Of a DNA stretch of 5,351 bases, positions 1 through 5,351 are shown one piece after another. The position numbers were made by a program, and so were the translations under genes. The notes under the pieces are model-generated. The model was not told where the DNA came from. It saw nothing but the letters and a program-made list of their open reading frames with translations, and searched no databases. Location: NCBI GenBank assembly GCA_936941515.1, contig CAKZJI010000516.1, positions 1 through 5,351 on the forward strand, read 5' to 3'. This stretch comes from an uncultured Propionibacteriaceae bacterium (GTDB lineage: Bacteria; Actinomycetota; Actinomycetes; Propionibacteriales; Propionibacteriaceae). Positions within the stretch are counted from its first letter, which is position 1. The number at the start of each line of letters is the position of its first letter.

Positions 1-1218
1 GCCGTTAGCGTACTTCTTAGCTGTAGCGTCTGCGATGGCTGCCACCGTCGGGGTCGAGTGGTCGCGCCACAGCGCCTCCATGCGGAAGTCATCTAGTGAA
101 AGCTGGCGGCCCATGACTAGGAGGGCTACTCGCATAGCTCTCTCCCATGCGTCGCCGAACTGCACTGTCAGAGACTCACAGGTCCGAACCAGCCGGGTTT
201 CCGCTGCTCGAATAGCCTCAGCGGAAGCTGGGTTATCGGAGGAGCTGGAAAGATAGCTCGGAGGCAAGCCCGTGTAAACTGCCGCCATGCGAAGCAGCTG
301 GTCGATAGCCTCGGTGAAGTTCCGAAGCTCGGCAGCATTAAGCTGGGCGACCTTACCCTGTGGGTCTTCGATAGCGATGTAGCTGTTGATGTACAGCTCG
401 AGAGGCGACTTTGTGTCGCCCTTGATCTCGTTAGCCGAAGCGCCGAAGATCACACGCTGAGGGGTAGCCATCAGCTCTGACGTGGCCTGCATGTTCATGA
501 GTATGCGGCTGGCTGCGTCGGTTACTGACTGGATCTCCTCGGTGATGATCGAGGTGCCATACAAGTCTGCACTGTTGCTCCGACGAACCACTGGTACCAC
601 AGGCACAACTCCGAGGCCGTGCTGCACGGTGTCAACCACCTTCAGCTGGCCCTGATCGCGGAGGTAGTACTCCGTGCGATCCGGGAAGTAGAGGGTAGCG
701 GAGGCGACCTGATTGCTGTCATCCAACACCTTGCGGACAGCCCACAAGACCTCCCCCGTTCGGGGGTCGATCTTAGCGAAAAGTCCACGGGGTGACTCCA
801 CCTTAATGACCGGAATGTCTGGAACACGCAGCGGGTTAGCCTCGTCTTCCTCAGTGGGGGCGGAGATCGTGATGTACGATCGGCCATACACGAGGGAGTC
901 TGTAACCTGGTTCACCATCTGGGAGTCAAGCGAGTTGGCGCGGTACCAACTCCAAAGCTCATCATCCCCAGAGGTGGTAGAATCCCCGCGCTGGAATCCC
1001 TCGAGGATCAACCTCTCGGCGATAGCGCTCACGTAGATACGAGGAATGCCTACCTGAGCGAGCAGCTTACGCAGCTGCGGCGGCGTAGCAATGCCGATCG
1101 CCATGTCTCGGGCCTGAGCGTTGTAGTAAGACCAGAGCCGCGCAAAGCTCGTCTGGTACTTATCCATCTCGTTAAACGCCTGGTCGAGAGTGATCTCAGC
1201 CAGCTGCTGGTTTACCAT
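1..1218 (-). CDS. Phage portal protein (SPP1 gp6-like family), C-terminus missing at window edge
   Basis: The portal forms the dodecameric ring at the capsid vertex through which terminase pumps DNA and to which the head-tail connector attaches. The frame is open from the ATG at 1218 to base 1, giving 406 residues with no stop, so the C-terminal end lies outside the window. Features that match SPP1 gp6-like portals of actinophages: an N-terminal helical region (about 1-75, with the segment IPRIYVSAIAERLILEGF), a D-rich loop and the 'LVYGRSYITIS' strand (109-119), the 'LYGTSIIT' motif (219-226) followed by the long helix SVTDAASRILMNMQATSELM (231-250), and 'YTGLPPSYLS' (315-324), followed by the helix SAEAIRAAETRLV. 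The family is usually a little under 500 residues, so perhaps 50-100 are missing. The start overlaps the terminase stop (ATGGTAA) and is preceded by GGAGGAGG, so translation is probably coupled. The family call is from remembered motifs, not a search. Confidence 0.93.
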   Translation of the reverse strand, partial: MVNQQLAEITLDQAFNEMDKYQTSFARLWSYYNAQARDMAIGIATPPQLRKLLAQVGIPRIYVSAIAERLILEGFQRGDSTTSGDDELWSWYRANSLDSQMVNQVTDSLVYGRSYITISAPTEEDEANPLRVPDIPVIKVESPRGLFAKIDPRTGEVLWAVRKVLDDSNQVASATLYFPDRTEYYLRDQGQLKVVDTVQHGLGVVPVVPVVRRSNSADLYGTSIITEEIQSVTDAASRILMNMQATSELMATPQRVIFGASANEIKGDTKSPLELYINSYIAIEDPQGKVAQLNAAELRNFTEAIDQLLRMAAVYTGLPPSYLSSSSDNPASAEAIRAAETRLVRTCESLTVQFGDAWERAMRVALLVMGRQLSLDDFRMEALWRDHSTPTVAAIADATAKKYANG

Positions 1219-2873
1219 GTGATAGCGCCTCCTCCGGTGCCGTTTCGTGTCTTTCGGTCAAGCAGGTACTGCTGCCTAGCGCCGAAAGCCAAAACCGCTG
1301 TGACGGCCCCGTCAATCTTCCGGCTGGAGTCCTTCGACTCCTTGCGGATGCTGATAGCATCCCAGGGGGTTGGGTGTCGGTGAGCATTTAGCACATACCA
1401 CCGAAGCAGATGGTCACCGTTGTGAGTAGCCTCACCAGACAGGATGGCATCGACGAACCTCTCGCAGTCGAGGGCGAAACGTTTCTGCGACCCGCGCATA
1501 TCGAAGCCAATAGGGCTGTTGGGGCTGGCCCAAACCTTCAGCTTCCTCTTATAGTCCCTGCTCCAGGCGTCGATGTACGACTCCATCTCGTGGACGTCAG
1601 ATCGGAAGGCTACAACCTTGTAGCGCTCAAACAGCGAGCGAACAACTGCGTCAACGTCCTCGCGGGGAACCAACCCGTCCGGTAGCTTCTCAGGGTTCCA
1701 CGTCTGAAGGAGGAAGATAGCCCCGTCGCTGATGCGACACGCCGAAATAGCTGTGTGGTCATTCGACTTCGAACCGTCCAAGCCAAGAGCAATCTTATCA
1801 CCCGGCTGGAGCTTCAGACCCTCGCGGTAACCTGAATCCCACTCAGCGGGGGAGAACCATGCGTCTTCAGCAGCGTTGATCTGGTTCAGGAACTTACGCC
1901 GGGACTCCGACACCTTGTTGCGGATGTCGAGAATATCGTCAATGATCAAGTCTACGTCGAGCCAGACGGCGTCTCCTCGAGCCACCAGCAGGCCTTGTCG
2001 CAGCGACTCAATCCCAGCAGCGAACCCTTCGGGGTCTTCCTTCTCCGACGGGATCTCGCCAACTGGTGTGTCTGAAGGGGCCTCGAGAGCGTCATACAGG
2101 AGGCGGGTATCAACCGCCTCACCTGCTAGAGCTTTCTGGTAAGCGTCCCAGTCAGCCTCGCCTACGCTGTCCTGGCCGGGTACGTGAGCGTTGCAAATAC
2201 TTAAGCTGCGACACGAACCGTAAGCGGACTTTGTCACGTTACCTGCGATGACGTTAGCCATGTCCTTGCCCTGGTTTGACTCAATCCACCACTGAGTCTC
2301 GTTCTGCACCACGAACGTGGGGCGCTTACCCTCCAGAGCCATTGGTGAGCTCGTCACGCCCTCGATCATCTTACCCCTGTTGTCGTAGACGATCGTCTTG
2401 TTGACGTCGAGTCCGAACTCCTCCTTCATGTGGGGGGAGATCAGAGAGGGGAAGAGGGTGAAGGTGTTGCGTGTCTGGTCGTTCGAGACGGCGGCGATCT
2501 GAACCCAGGGGTCGTACTTCGGCTTGCCGACCGCTTGGCCCTCCGAGTCGAAATGGGAAAATTCCACAGGTCCAAGGAGCTCGGCTAGAGACAGAGCTCC
2601 AACCAAGGGGTCCTTGCCCCAACCCTTCATACGTCGGAGGGTGCCAGAGCGGTAGACGAATCGCCCGTCTGAATCAACGGCGTACCACCAGAGGATGAAG
2701 CGGGCCTGCTCCATCGTCGGCATAAACGGCTGGCCCGCATACGGGCCACCAGGCGTTAGGACATACTTATAAAGCCAATTCAAGATCCCCCAACCGAGCG
2801 TGTGCTCGGGGAGAACCCAGTCACCATTCTCGTCAGTGGCCCACGTCGGGCCGATAAAGTGTGGTGCCGCCAC
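1212..2873 (-). CDS. Terminase large subunit (packaging ATPase and nuclease)
   Basis: This is the motor that drives DNA into the procapsid through the portal and cuts the concatemer. The 553-residue length is normal for the family. The N-terminal ATPase half carries a divergent Walker A-like loop RRMKGWGKDP (80-89, K87 the likely phosphate-binding lysine). A Walker B-like strand follows, PTFVVQNE (185-192), with Glu192 as the probable catalytic carboxylate. GNVTKSAYGS (211-220) may be the coupling motif. The C-terminal half looks like an RNase H-like nuclease: IALGLDGSKSND (361-372, Asp366), FRSDVHEMES (423-432, Asp426) and KIDGAVTAVLAF (519-530, Asp521) supply three metal-binding acidic residues. 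The start is GTG at 2873, placed by a good Shine-Dalgarno six bases upstream. It lies 41 nt inside the end of the preceding membrane-protein gene. The next downstream Met is at residue 51, which would remove conserved-looking sequence. No small terminase gene lies upstream in this window. Confidence 0.95.
   Translation of the reverse strand: MAAPHFIGPTWATDENGDWVLPEHTLGWGILNWLYKYVLTPGGPYAGQPFMPTMEQARFILWWYAVDSDGRFVYRSGTLRRMKGWGKDPLVGALSLAELLGPVEFSHFDSEGQAVGKPKYDPWVQIAAVSNDQTRNTFTLFPSLISPHMKEEFGLDVNKTIVYDNRGKMIEGVTSSPMALEGKRPTFVVQNETQWWIESNQGKDMANVIAGNVTKSAYGSCRSLSICNAHVPGQDSVGEADWDAYQKALAGEAVDTRLLYDALEAPSDTPVGEIPSEKEDPEGFAAGIESLRQGLLVARGDAVWLDVDLIIDDILDIRNKVSESRRKFLNQINAAEDAWFSPAEWDSGYREGLKLQPGDKIALGLDGSKSNDHTAISACRISDGAIFLLQTWNPEKLPDGLVPREDVDAVVRSLFERYKVVAFRSDVHEMESYIDAWSRDYKRKLKVWASPNSPIGFDMRGSQKRFALDCERFVDAILSGEATHNGDHLLRWYVLNAHRHPTPWDAISIRKESKDSSRKIDGAVTAVLAFGARQQYLLDRKTRNGTGGGAITW
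1228..1235 (-). promoter_or_regulatory. Shine-Dalgarno site for the portal gene
   Basis: The minus strand reads GGAGGAGG, nine bases before the portal ATG at 1218. It lies inside the last codons of the terminase gene. This strong site supports the ATG that overlaps the terminase stop codon as the true portal start. Confidence 0.75.
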
Positions 2874-3300
2874 TACCAGCCTCCCGTTGTTCTCGCCACT
2901 CTACGAATGTTTGGAACGGAGGTGGCGGAAGCTCGAGACCCTTAGCCGCGGCCCAAAGCTCGATGCCTCGCATCAGGCGCGTAACCCAGCGGATGTACTC
3001 GAACTGCTCACTCTCCGATTTTTGTAGTTCAGTTATCTGTTCCTGGAGACGGTTCTCCAGTTCGATCTGCCCTTCCTCGAGAGATCGAATACGCTTCTCT
3101 GTGTACTCCTCTTTCTTCTTCCGGCTATTTTCCTTTGTCCGGGAGAGCCACTGGAAAGCAGCGGGAATCCCACCAAAACGCTCCTTTAACGTGCGCTCCG
3201 AAAACAAGGCGGTTCCACCGAAGATGAAGAGAAGTACCAGGGTGAGCCATTGAAGCCCCGGGTGTGGGGGCAAGTTCGTCAAGTGCGTCACCCAGTCCAC
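2833..3300 (-). CDS. Single-pass membrane protein with coiled coil, candidate accessory lysis protein
   Basis: I do not recognise a named family. The 155-residue product has a short N-terminus, one hydrophobic segment at about 16-33 (LQWLTLVLLFIFGGTALF), and then a basic stretch (residues 35-72, including RKKKEE). A charged helix with heptad-like spacing follows at about 68-98 (for example Ile71, Leu74, Leu81, Leu85, Leu92). The C-terminal part has aromatic residues and a run of four prolines (GLELPPPPF, 121-129). The positive charge after the membrane segment predicts N-out/C-in topology, with the coiled coil in the cytoplasm. The start is GTG at 3300 with AAAGGAG seven bases upstream. It lies 94 bp after the holin and overlaps the terminase start by 41 nt. 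Position next to amidase and holin suggests a lysis role (second holin, holin partner or envelope-disrupting factor), but this is inference. No helix-turn-helix is evident, and the membrane segment argues against a small terminase subunit. Confidence 0.85.
   Translation of the reverse strand: MDWVTHLTNLPPHPGLQWLTLVLLFIFGGTALFSERTLKERFGGIPAAFQWLSRTKENSRKKKEEYTEKRIRSLEEGQIELENRLQEQITELQKSESEQFEYIRWVTRLMRGIELWAAAKGLELPPPPFQTFVEWREQREAGSGGTTLYRPDVGH
2880..2885 (-). promoter_or_regulatory. Shine-Dalgarno site fixing the terminase GTG start
   Basis: GGGAGG on the minus strand sits six bases before the GTG at 2873. It lies within the coding sequence of the upstream membrane protein. It supports the overlapping GTG start rather than a later ATG that would avoid the overlap. 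Confidence 0.7.
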
Positions 3301-3307
3301 TATCAGG

Positions 3308-3314
3308 CTCCTTT
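3308..3314 (-). promoter_or_regulatory. Shine-Dalgarno site for the membrane-protein GTG start
   Basis: AAAGGAG on the minus strand ends seven bases before the GTG at 3300. It belongs to an 11-base block, GAAAGGAGCCT, that also precedes the holin start. It is the main evidence for using GTG at 3300 as the start. Confidence 0.7.
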
Positions 3315-3343
3315 CAGGTACGAAACGTGTTACCCAGGCTGCA

Positions 3344-3359
3344 CCCCGCTTCGGCGGGG
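3344..3359 (-). promoter_or_regulatory. GC-rich hairpin in the holin/membrane-protein gap
   Basis: The minus strand reads CCCCGC-CGAA-GCGGGG, a perfect 6-bp stem with a four-base loop. On the plus strand the same element is a stable C(UUCG)G tetraloop stem. It lies in the only real non-coding gap of the window (3301-3394). No U-tract follows on either strand, so a classical intrinsic terminator is unlikely. It could be a weak attenuator, a processing or stability element, or a leftover of gene rearrangement. I see no convincing promoter in this gap. Confidence 0.45.
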
Positions 3360-3394
3360 GCGCCTCTAGCCTGATGCAGTGGGTTATCTACTTA

Positions 3395-3745
3395 CTAGTA
3401 GCGGCCAGCGTGGTTCCCAATGGAGGGAGCAACCTGGTCATCGTGAACTTCGGAACGGACAGCCGCACCGTATTCATTGATCTTGTTGATCTGAGAAGCA
3501 GACCAGCCATTTCGGGTGTGTTTAACACCGAAGACTGTAAGCAGGAAGCCTACAATCAGAACTCCTGCCTGAACCCGCTCATCCGCAGCAAACGGCTGAG
3601 TACCAACCCAGGCAAGCAGGGTGGCGATGAAACCAACAGCGGAGGTGATGGTATTCGCATTAGCACGGAACCAACTCTGCTTCTCGATTTCAGAGTTCAG
3701 GAAGTCAGCGAGGAAATCAACCTCACGGAGTTTGGGGAAAGCCAT
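3395..3745 (-). CDS. Holin, two transmembrane segments
   Basis: The 116-residue product has the layout of small phage holins, which accumulate in the cytoplasmic membrane and open it at a set time so the endolysin can reach peptidoglycan. Two hydrophobic segments are visible at about 32-48 (TITSAVGFIATLLAWVG) and 58-74 (VQAGVLIVGFLLTVFGV). They are separated by a short polar turn (QPFAADER). The first 31 residues are charged and amphipathic. The tail is hydrophilic, starting KHTRNGWSAS (75-84). The 'GFLLTVFGV...TRN' pattern resembles holins of actinobacterial phages as I remember them. The ATG at 3745 abuts the amidase stop with no spacer and has AAAGGAG five bases upstream, so the two genes are likely translated together. 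The 94-bp gap to the next gene contains a hairpin. The holin call rests on size, topology and position directly after the endolysin. Confidence 0.85.
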   Translation of the reverse strand: MAFPKLREVDFLADFLNSEIEKQSWFRANANTITSAVGFIATLLAWVGTQPFAADERVQAGVLIVGFLLTVFGVKHTRNGWSASQINKINEYGAAVRSEVHDDQVAPSIGNHAGRY

Positions 3746-4525
3746 TTAGGCTCCTTTCTGTTGCTCCAGTTTTTCAACACGCTCATTCAACGCCTTCAGA
3801 GTCTGGGAGATCCTTAGAACCACCTGAAGAGTCTGGTAAGCGTGAGAGTCAGCGTTCAAGAGGGCGTCGAGCGGAGTCATATCGACCGTCGAGCCGGGAA
3901 CGCGGGAGCGGTAGCGGCGATCAAGCCGATCAAAATCCACTTCGGTATCCTCTTTCTTGCCCCCAAACGGGGGGTTGTCAATGTACTTGTTGACACGAGC
4001 GCGGAAGTCGTTCATATCGATTCCGCCTGGGTCCCATTTACCCTGAGCCGCGCCTGAATACTCCTTATGTCCCAGGAGAGTATCAGGGGTAGCCCGTTTG
4101 CCGAGGAACCAGAGAATCGCAGCGCAGCAGCGGTAGTAAGCGTCAAGCTGAGCGGCTGGCCAAGGTGAGGTGCCGTCACTAGCTGCTTCGATGCCGATGG
4201 AGACCTGGTTGGCAGCATTGGTAGGCCAGTTCTGGAACCAGCCCGTGCCAGCGTGCCACGCGATACCGACGCCTGTGATGACCGCGGTACCGTCTCGGTT
4301 AAGGTGGATCTGGCTGCACAGCCCGAGTTCTGGGTGCTGGGCAATGTAGCCGGGGATGTCTGTGTTCGTGCCCGTGTGGTGCACGACAATGCCTTGGATG
4401 CGCCCGAAGTCGCCGTGACCGCGATCACGCCAGCCCGGCCATTCTTGGACGCGAACACCAAACTGCTTCAGTACTTCAGGCAGGAACGTCGGGTCGCCCC
4501 GCCAGTTGGGGTTGGGGTTTACCAT
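3746..4525 (-). CDS. Endolysin, N-acetylmuramoyl-L-alanine amidase (Amidase_2/PGRP fold)
   Basis: The enzyme cuts the bond between N-acetylmuramic acid and L-alanine in peptidoglycan and causes host lysis once the holin opens the membrane. In the 259-residue product the Amidase_2 domain spans about 40-182. It shows IVVHHTGTN (46-54, His49 the likely zinc ligand), AWHAG (89-93), IGIEAAS (110-116, Glu113 likely catalytic), LLGHKEYS (150-157, His153 zinc ligand) and GKWDPGG (162-168, Lys163 and the zinc ligand Asp165). There is no signal peptide, so export depends on the holin. After a Gly/Lys/Glu linker (about 184-197) comes a short conserved-looking segment, YRSRVPGSTVDMTPLDALL (205-223), and a C-terminal helix with heptad spacing (Ile239, Leu243, Leu246, Val250, Leu253). 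I see no peptidase domain and no recognisable cell-wall-binding repeat. It is smaller than the multidomain LysA enzymes of many mycobacteriophages. The ATG overlaps the upstream stop (TAATG). Confidence 0.95.
   Translation of the reverse strand: MVNPNPNWRGDPTFLPEVLKQFGVRVQEWPGWRDRGHGDFGRIQGIVVHHTGTNTDIPGYIAQHPELGLCSQIHLNRDGTAVITGVGIAWHAGTGWFQNWPTNAANQVSIGIEAASDGTSPWPAAQLDAYYRCCAAILWFLGKRATPDTLLGHKEYSGAAQGKWDPGGIDMNDFRARVNKYIDNPPFGGKKEDTEVDFDRLDRRYRSRVPGSTVDMTPLDALLNADSHAYQTLQVVLRISQTLKALNERVEKLEQQKGA
3751..3757 (-). promoter_or_regulatory. Shine-Dalgarno site for the holin
   Basis: AAAGGAG on the minus strand lies five bases before the holin ATG, inside the last codons of the amidase gene. 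The surrounding GAAAGGAGCCT block recurs before the membrane-protein start (3305-3315). Confidence 0.65.
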
Positions 4526-5351
4526 TACAGCTCCTCTACTGTTACAAGGGTTTGGACTTTGCTCGTCGCGTTGGTGCCAACGCGGATAGCAACTTCAGGC
4601 TGTCCACTCTTTGCAGTCCACATCGTGGTGTCTACGTCTAGCGAAACAGCCTTCATATATACTGTAGACGTCTCATTACCCAAAAGAGCGTCACCTTTGG
4701 TCACTGTGATGTTCGTCACGGTGAAATTATCAATGCCTTGGGTGGTCTCAGGGGTATACTGAGGAGTCGCAGTAATACGGTACCTACCCGTCCCTAGCTG
4801 GAGTTTTCCGCCCTGAAGCTCAACACCGCCGCCTTGGACAGCAGTCAATTCAACGGGGGTAGTAGGGGGGGTAGTTTTGTCGGTAGAGACCGTAGCCGGG
4901 CCTCGGAAAATAGCCTTAGCTTGGCCTGCCGAAGGGTCACGATTCGTCCACTTGATAGCCTCGTCGATCATCCACGGAGCAGGCACCGAATCCCACGGGT
5001 TGTTATTGGCGTTCTCCTCACCGCCCGAGAACATATCGTCAGTCACGTAGATCGACGCCACATTAGACTCACTGGCCTTCTTCAGAATAGCACGCGTCTG
5101 CTCCTGGGTAGCATTGTGAATCGCATGGTAGAACCGTGTCGGAGGGTACTTTCTGTACACATCAGGAGTGACAGGAGCCTCCGTATCGTTCAGATACTTC
5201 TCAGCCTTCTCCTCGAACGACATCAAAATGTCTGTAGCGTTCAGAACATCCTCAGTCGTGTTAGTGCCCGGGTTGCCCATAACGACGAACTTATCTCCGT
5301 ACTTCGCCTTCACCGTCTTGTAAATGCGCTGGTAGAACGGTACGAGATTCT
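4525..5351 (-). CDS. Spherulin-4/GH135-like protein with C-terminal beta-rich domain (5' end outside window)
   Basis: The frame is open to the window edge, so only the last 274 residues are visible. The GTG at 5313 is an internal valine (codon 13 of the visible part), not a start. Residues 1-137 match the spherulation-specific family 4 pattern: PFYQRIYKTV (4-13), VVMGNPGTN (22-30), ATDILMSFEE (38-47), FYHAIHNAT (73-81), ASIYVTDDMF (98-107) and NPWDSVPAPW (117-126). Studied relatives (fungal Sph3, family GH135) are glycoside hydrolases acting on galactosamine-containing polymers. Asn26 and Glu46 may match catalytic-site residues there. A Thr/Pro linker (TTPPTTP, 159-165) leads to a beta-rich segment (about 166-274, including GTGRYRITATPQY) that resembles a jelly-roll domain of virion proteins. 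It precedes the endolysin with a TAATG junction. I infer a virion-associated protein, perhaps a surface-glycan depolymerase. Activity and location are unproven. Confidence 0.8.
   Translation of the reverse strand, partial: NLVPFYQRIYKTVKAKYGDKFVVMGNPGTNTTEDVLNATDILMSFEEKAEKYLNDTEAPVTPDVYRKYPPTRFYHAIHNATQEQTRAILKKASESNVASIYVTDDMFSGGEENANNNPWDSVPAPWMIDEAIKWTNRDPSAGQAKAIFRGPATVSTDKTTPPTTPVELTAVQGGGVELQGGKLQLGTGRYRITATPQYTPETTQGIDNFTVTNITVTKGDALLGNETSTVYMKAVSLDVDTTMWTAKSGQPEVAIRVGTNATSKVQTLVTVEEL
4531..4536 (-). promoter_or_regulatory. Shine-Dalgarno site for the endolysin
   Basis: GAGGAG on the minus strand lies five bases before the amidase ATG and is embedded in the last codons (Val-Glu-Glu-Leu) of the upstream gene. 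It supports the TAATG start and coupled translation. Confidence 0.65.

Noticed and set aside
753..766. CCCCCG-TT-CGGGGG inverted repeat as a terminator or operator
   Set aside because: It lies inside the portal coding sequence (codons around Asp-Pro-Arg-Thr-Gly-Glu) with no U-tract. Codon use in a GC-rich gene explains it.
2861..3253. Plus-strand open frame of 130 codons antisense to the membrane protein
   Set aside because: Its serine/arginine-rich composition is what reading a coiled-coil gene backwards gives. No motif supports it.
3301..3394. Repressor-binding 'stoperator' site or late promoter in the gap
   Set aside because: I found no sequence resembling the cluster A stoperator core as I remember it, and no paired -35/-10 boxes on the minus strand.
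3374..3817. Plus-strand open frame of 147 codons opposite the holin and lysin
   Set aside because: It has no recognisable domain, overlaps the well-supported holin on the other strand, and would be the only plus-strand gene. It is a shadow frame.
3960..3974. CCCCC-AAAC-GGGGGG hairpin
   Set aside because: It falls in the Pro-Pro-Phe-Gly-Gly linker codons of the lysin and no U-tract follows. Proline and glycine codons account for it.
4253..4762. Plus-strand open frame of 169 codons across the lysin/spherulin-like junction
   Set aside because: It lies antisense to two genes with clear motifs and shows no protein family features of its own.
5311..5313. GTG as the start of the spherulin-like gene
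   Set aside because: The frame stays open to the window edge, and the preceding residues (PFYQRIYKT) fit the family. No Shine-Dalgarno sequence lies before it. It is an internal valine codon.

Overview
The window is a piece of a tailed double-stranded DNA bacteriophage or prophage. All six genes lie on the minus strand, so they are transcribed from high to low coordinates. Base composition is moderately GC-rich (about 50-63% on the lines I sampled). The gene order resembles the left arm of actinobacterial siphophages of the mycobacteriophage cluster A / Rhodococcus type: virion-like protein, lysin, holin, membrane protein, large terminase, portal. A mycolic-acid-containing actinobacterial host (Rhodococcus, Gordonia, Corynebacterium or similar) is therefore a reasonable inference. 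No gene here identifies the host directly.

In transcription order: (1) 5351-4525, the 3' part of a gene whose product has a spherulin-4/GH135-like domain, a Thr/Pro linker and a beta-rich tail. (2) 4525-3746, a compact endolysin with a zinc N-acetylmuramoyl-L-alanine amidase domain. (3) 3745-3395, a two-transmembrane holin. (4) A 94-bp gap with one GC-rich hairpin. (5) 3300-2833, a single-pass membrane protein with a coiled coil, probably an accessory lysis protein. (6) 2873-1212, the terminase large subunit. (7) 1218-1, the portal protein, cut off at its C-terminus by the window edge.

The genes are tightly packed. Junctions are TAATG (spherulin-like/lysin), abutting stop and start (lysin/holin), a 41-nt overlap (membrane protein/terminase) and ATGGTAA (terminase/portal). 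All five starts inside the window have a clear Shine-Dalgarno sequence, including the two GTG starts. This fits one late operon in which lysis and DNA-packaging genes are co-transcribed.

The genes fall into three jobs: a possible polysaccharide-degrading virion protein, a lysis cassette (amidase, holin, accessory membrane protein), and the start of the packaging/head module. No mycolylarabinogalactan esterase (LysB) and no terminase small subunit are visible here. The most interesting items are the spherulin-4-like protein next to the lysin and the uncharacterised membrane protein between holin and terminase. I see no CRISPR array, tRNA, insertion sequence or attachment site.
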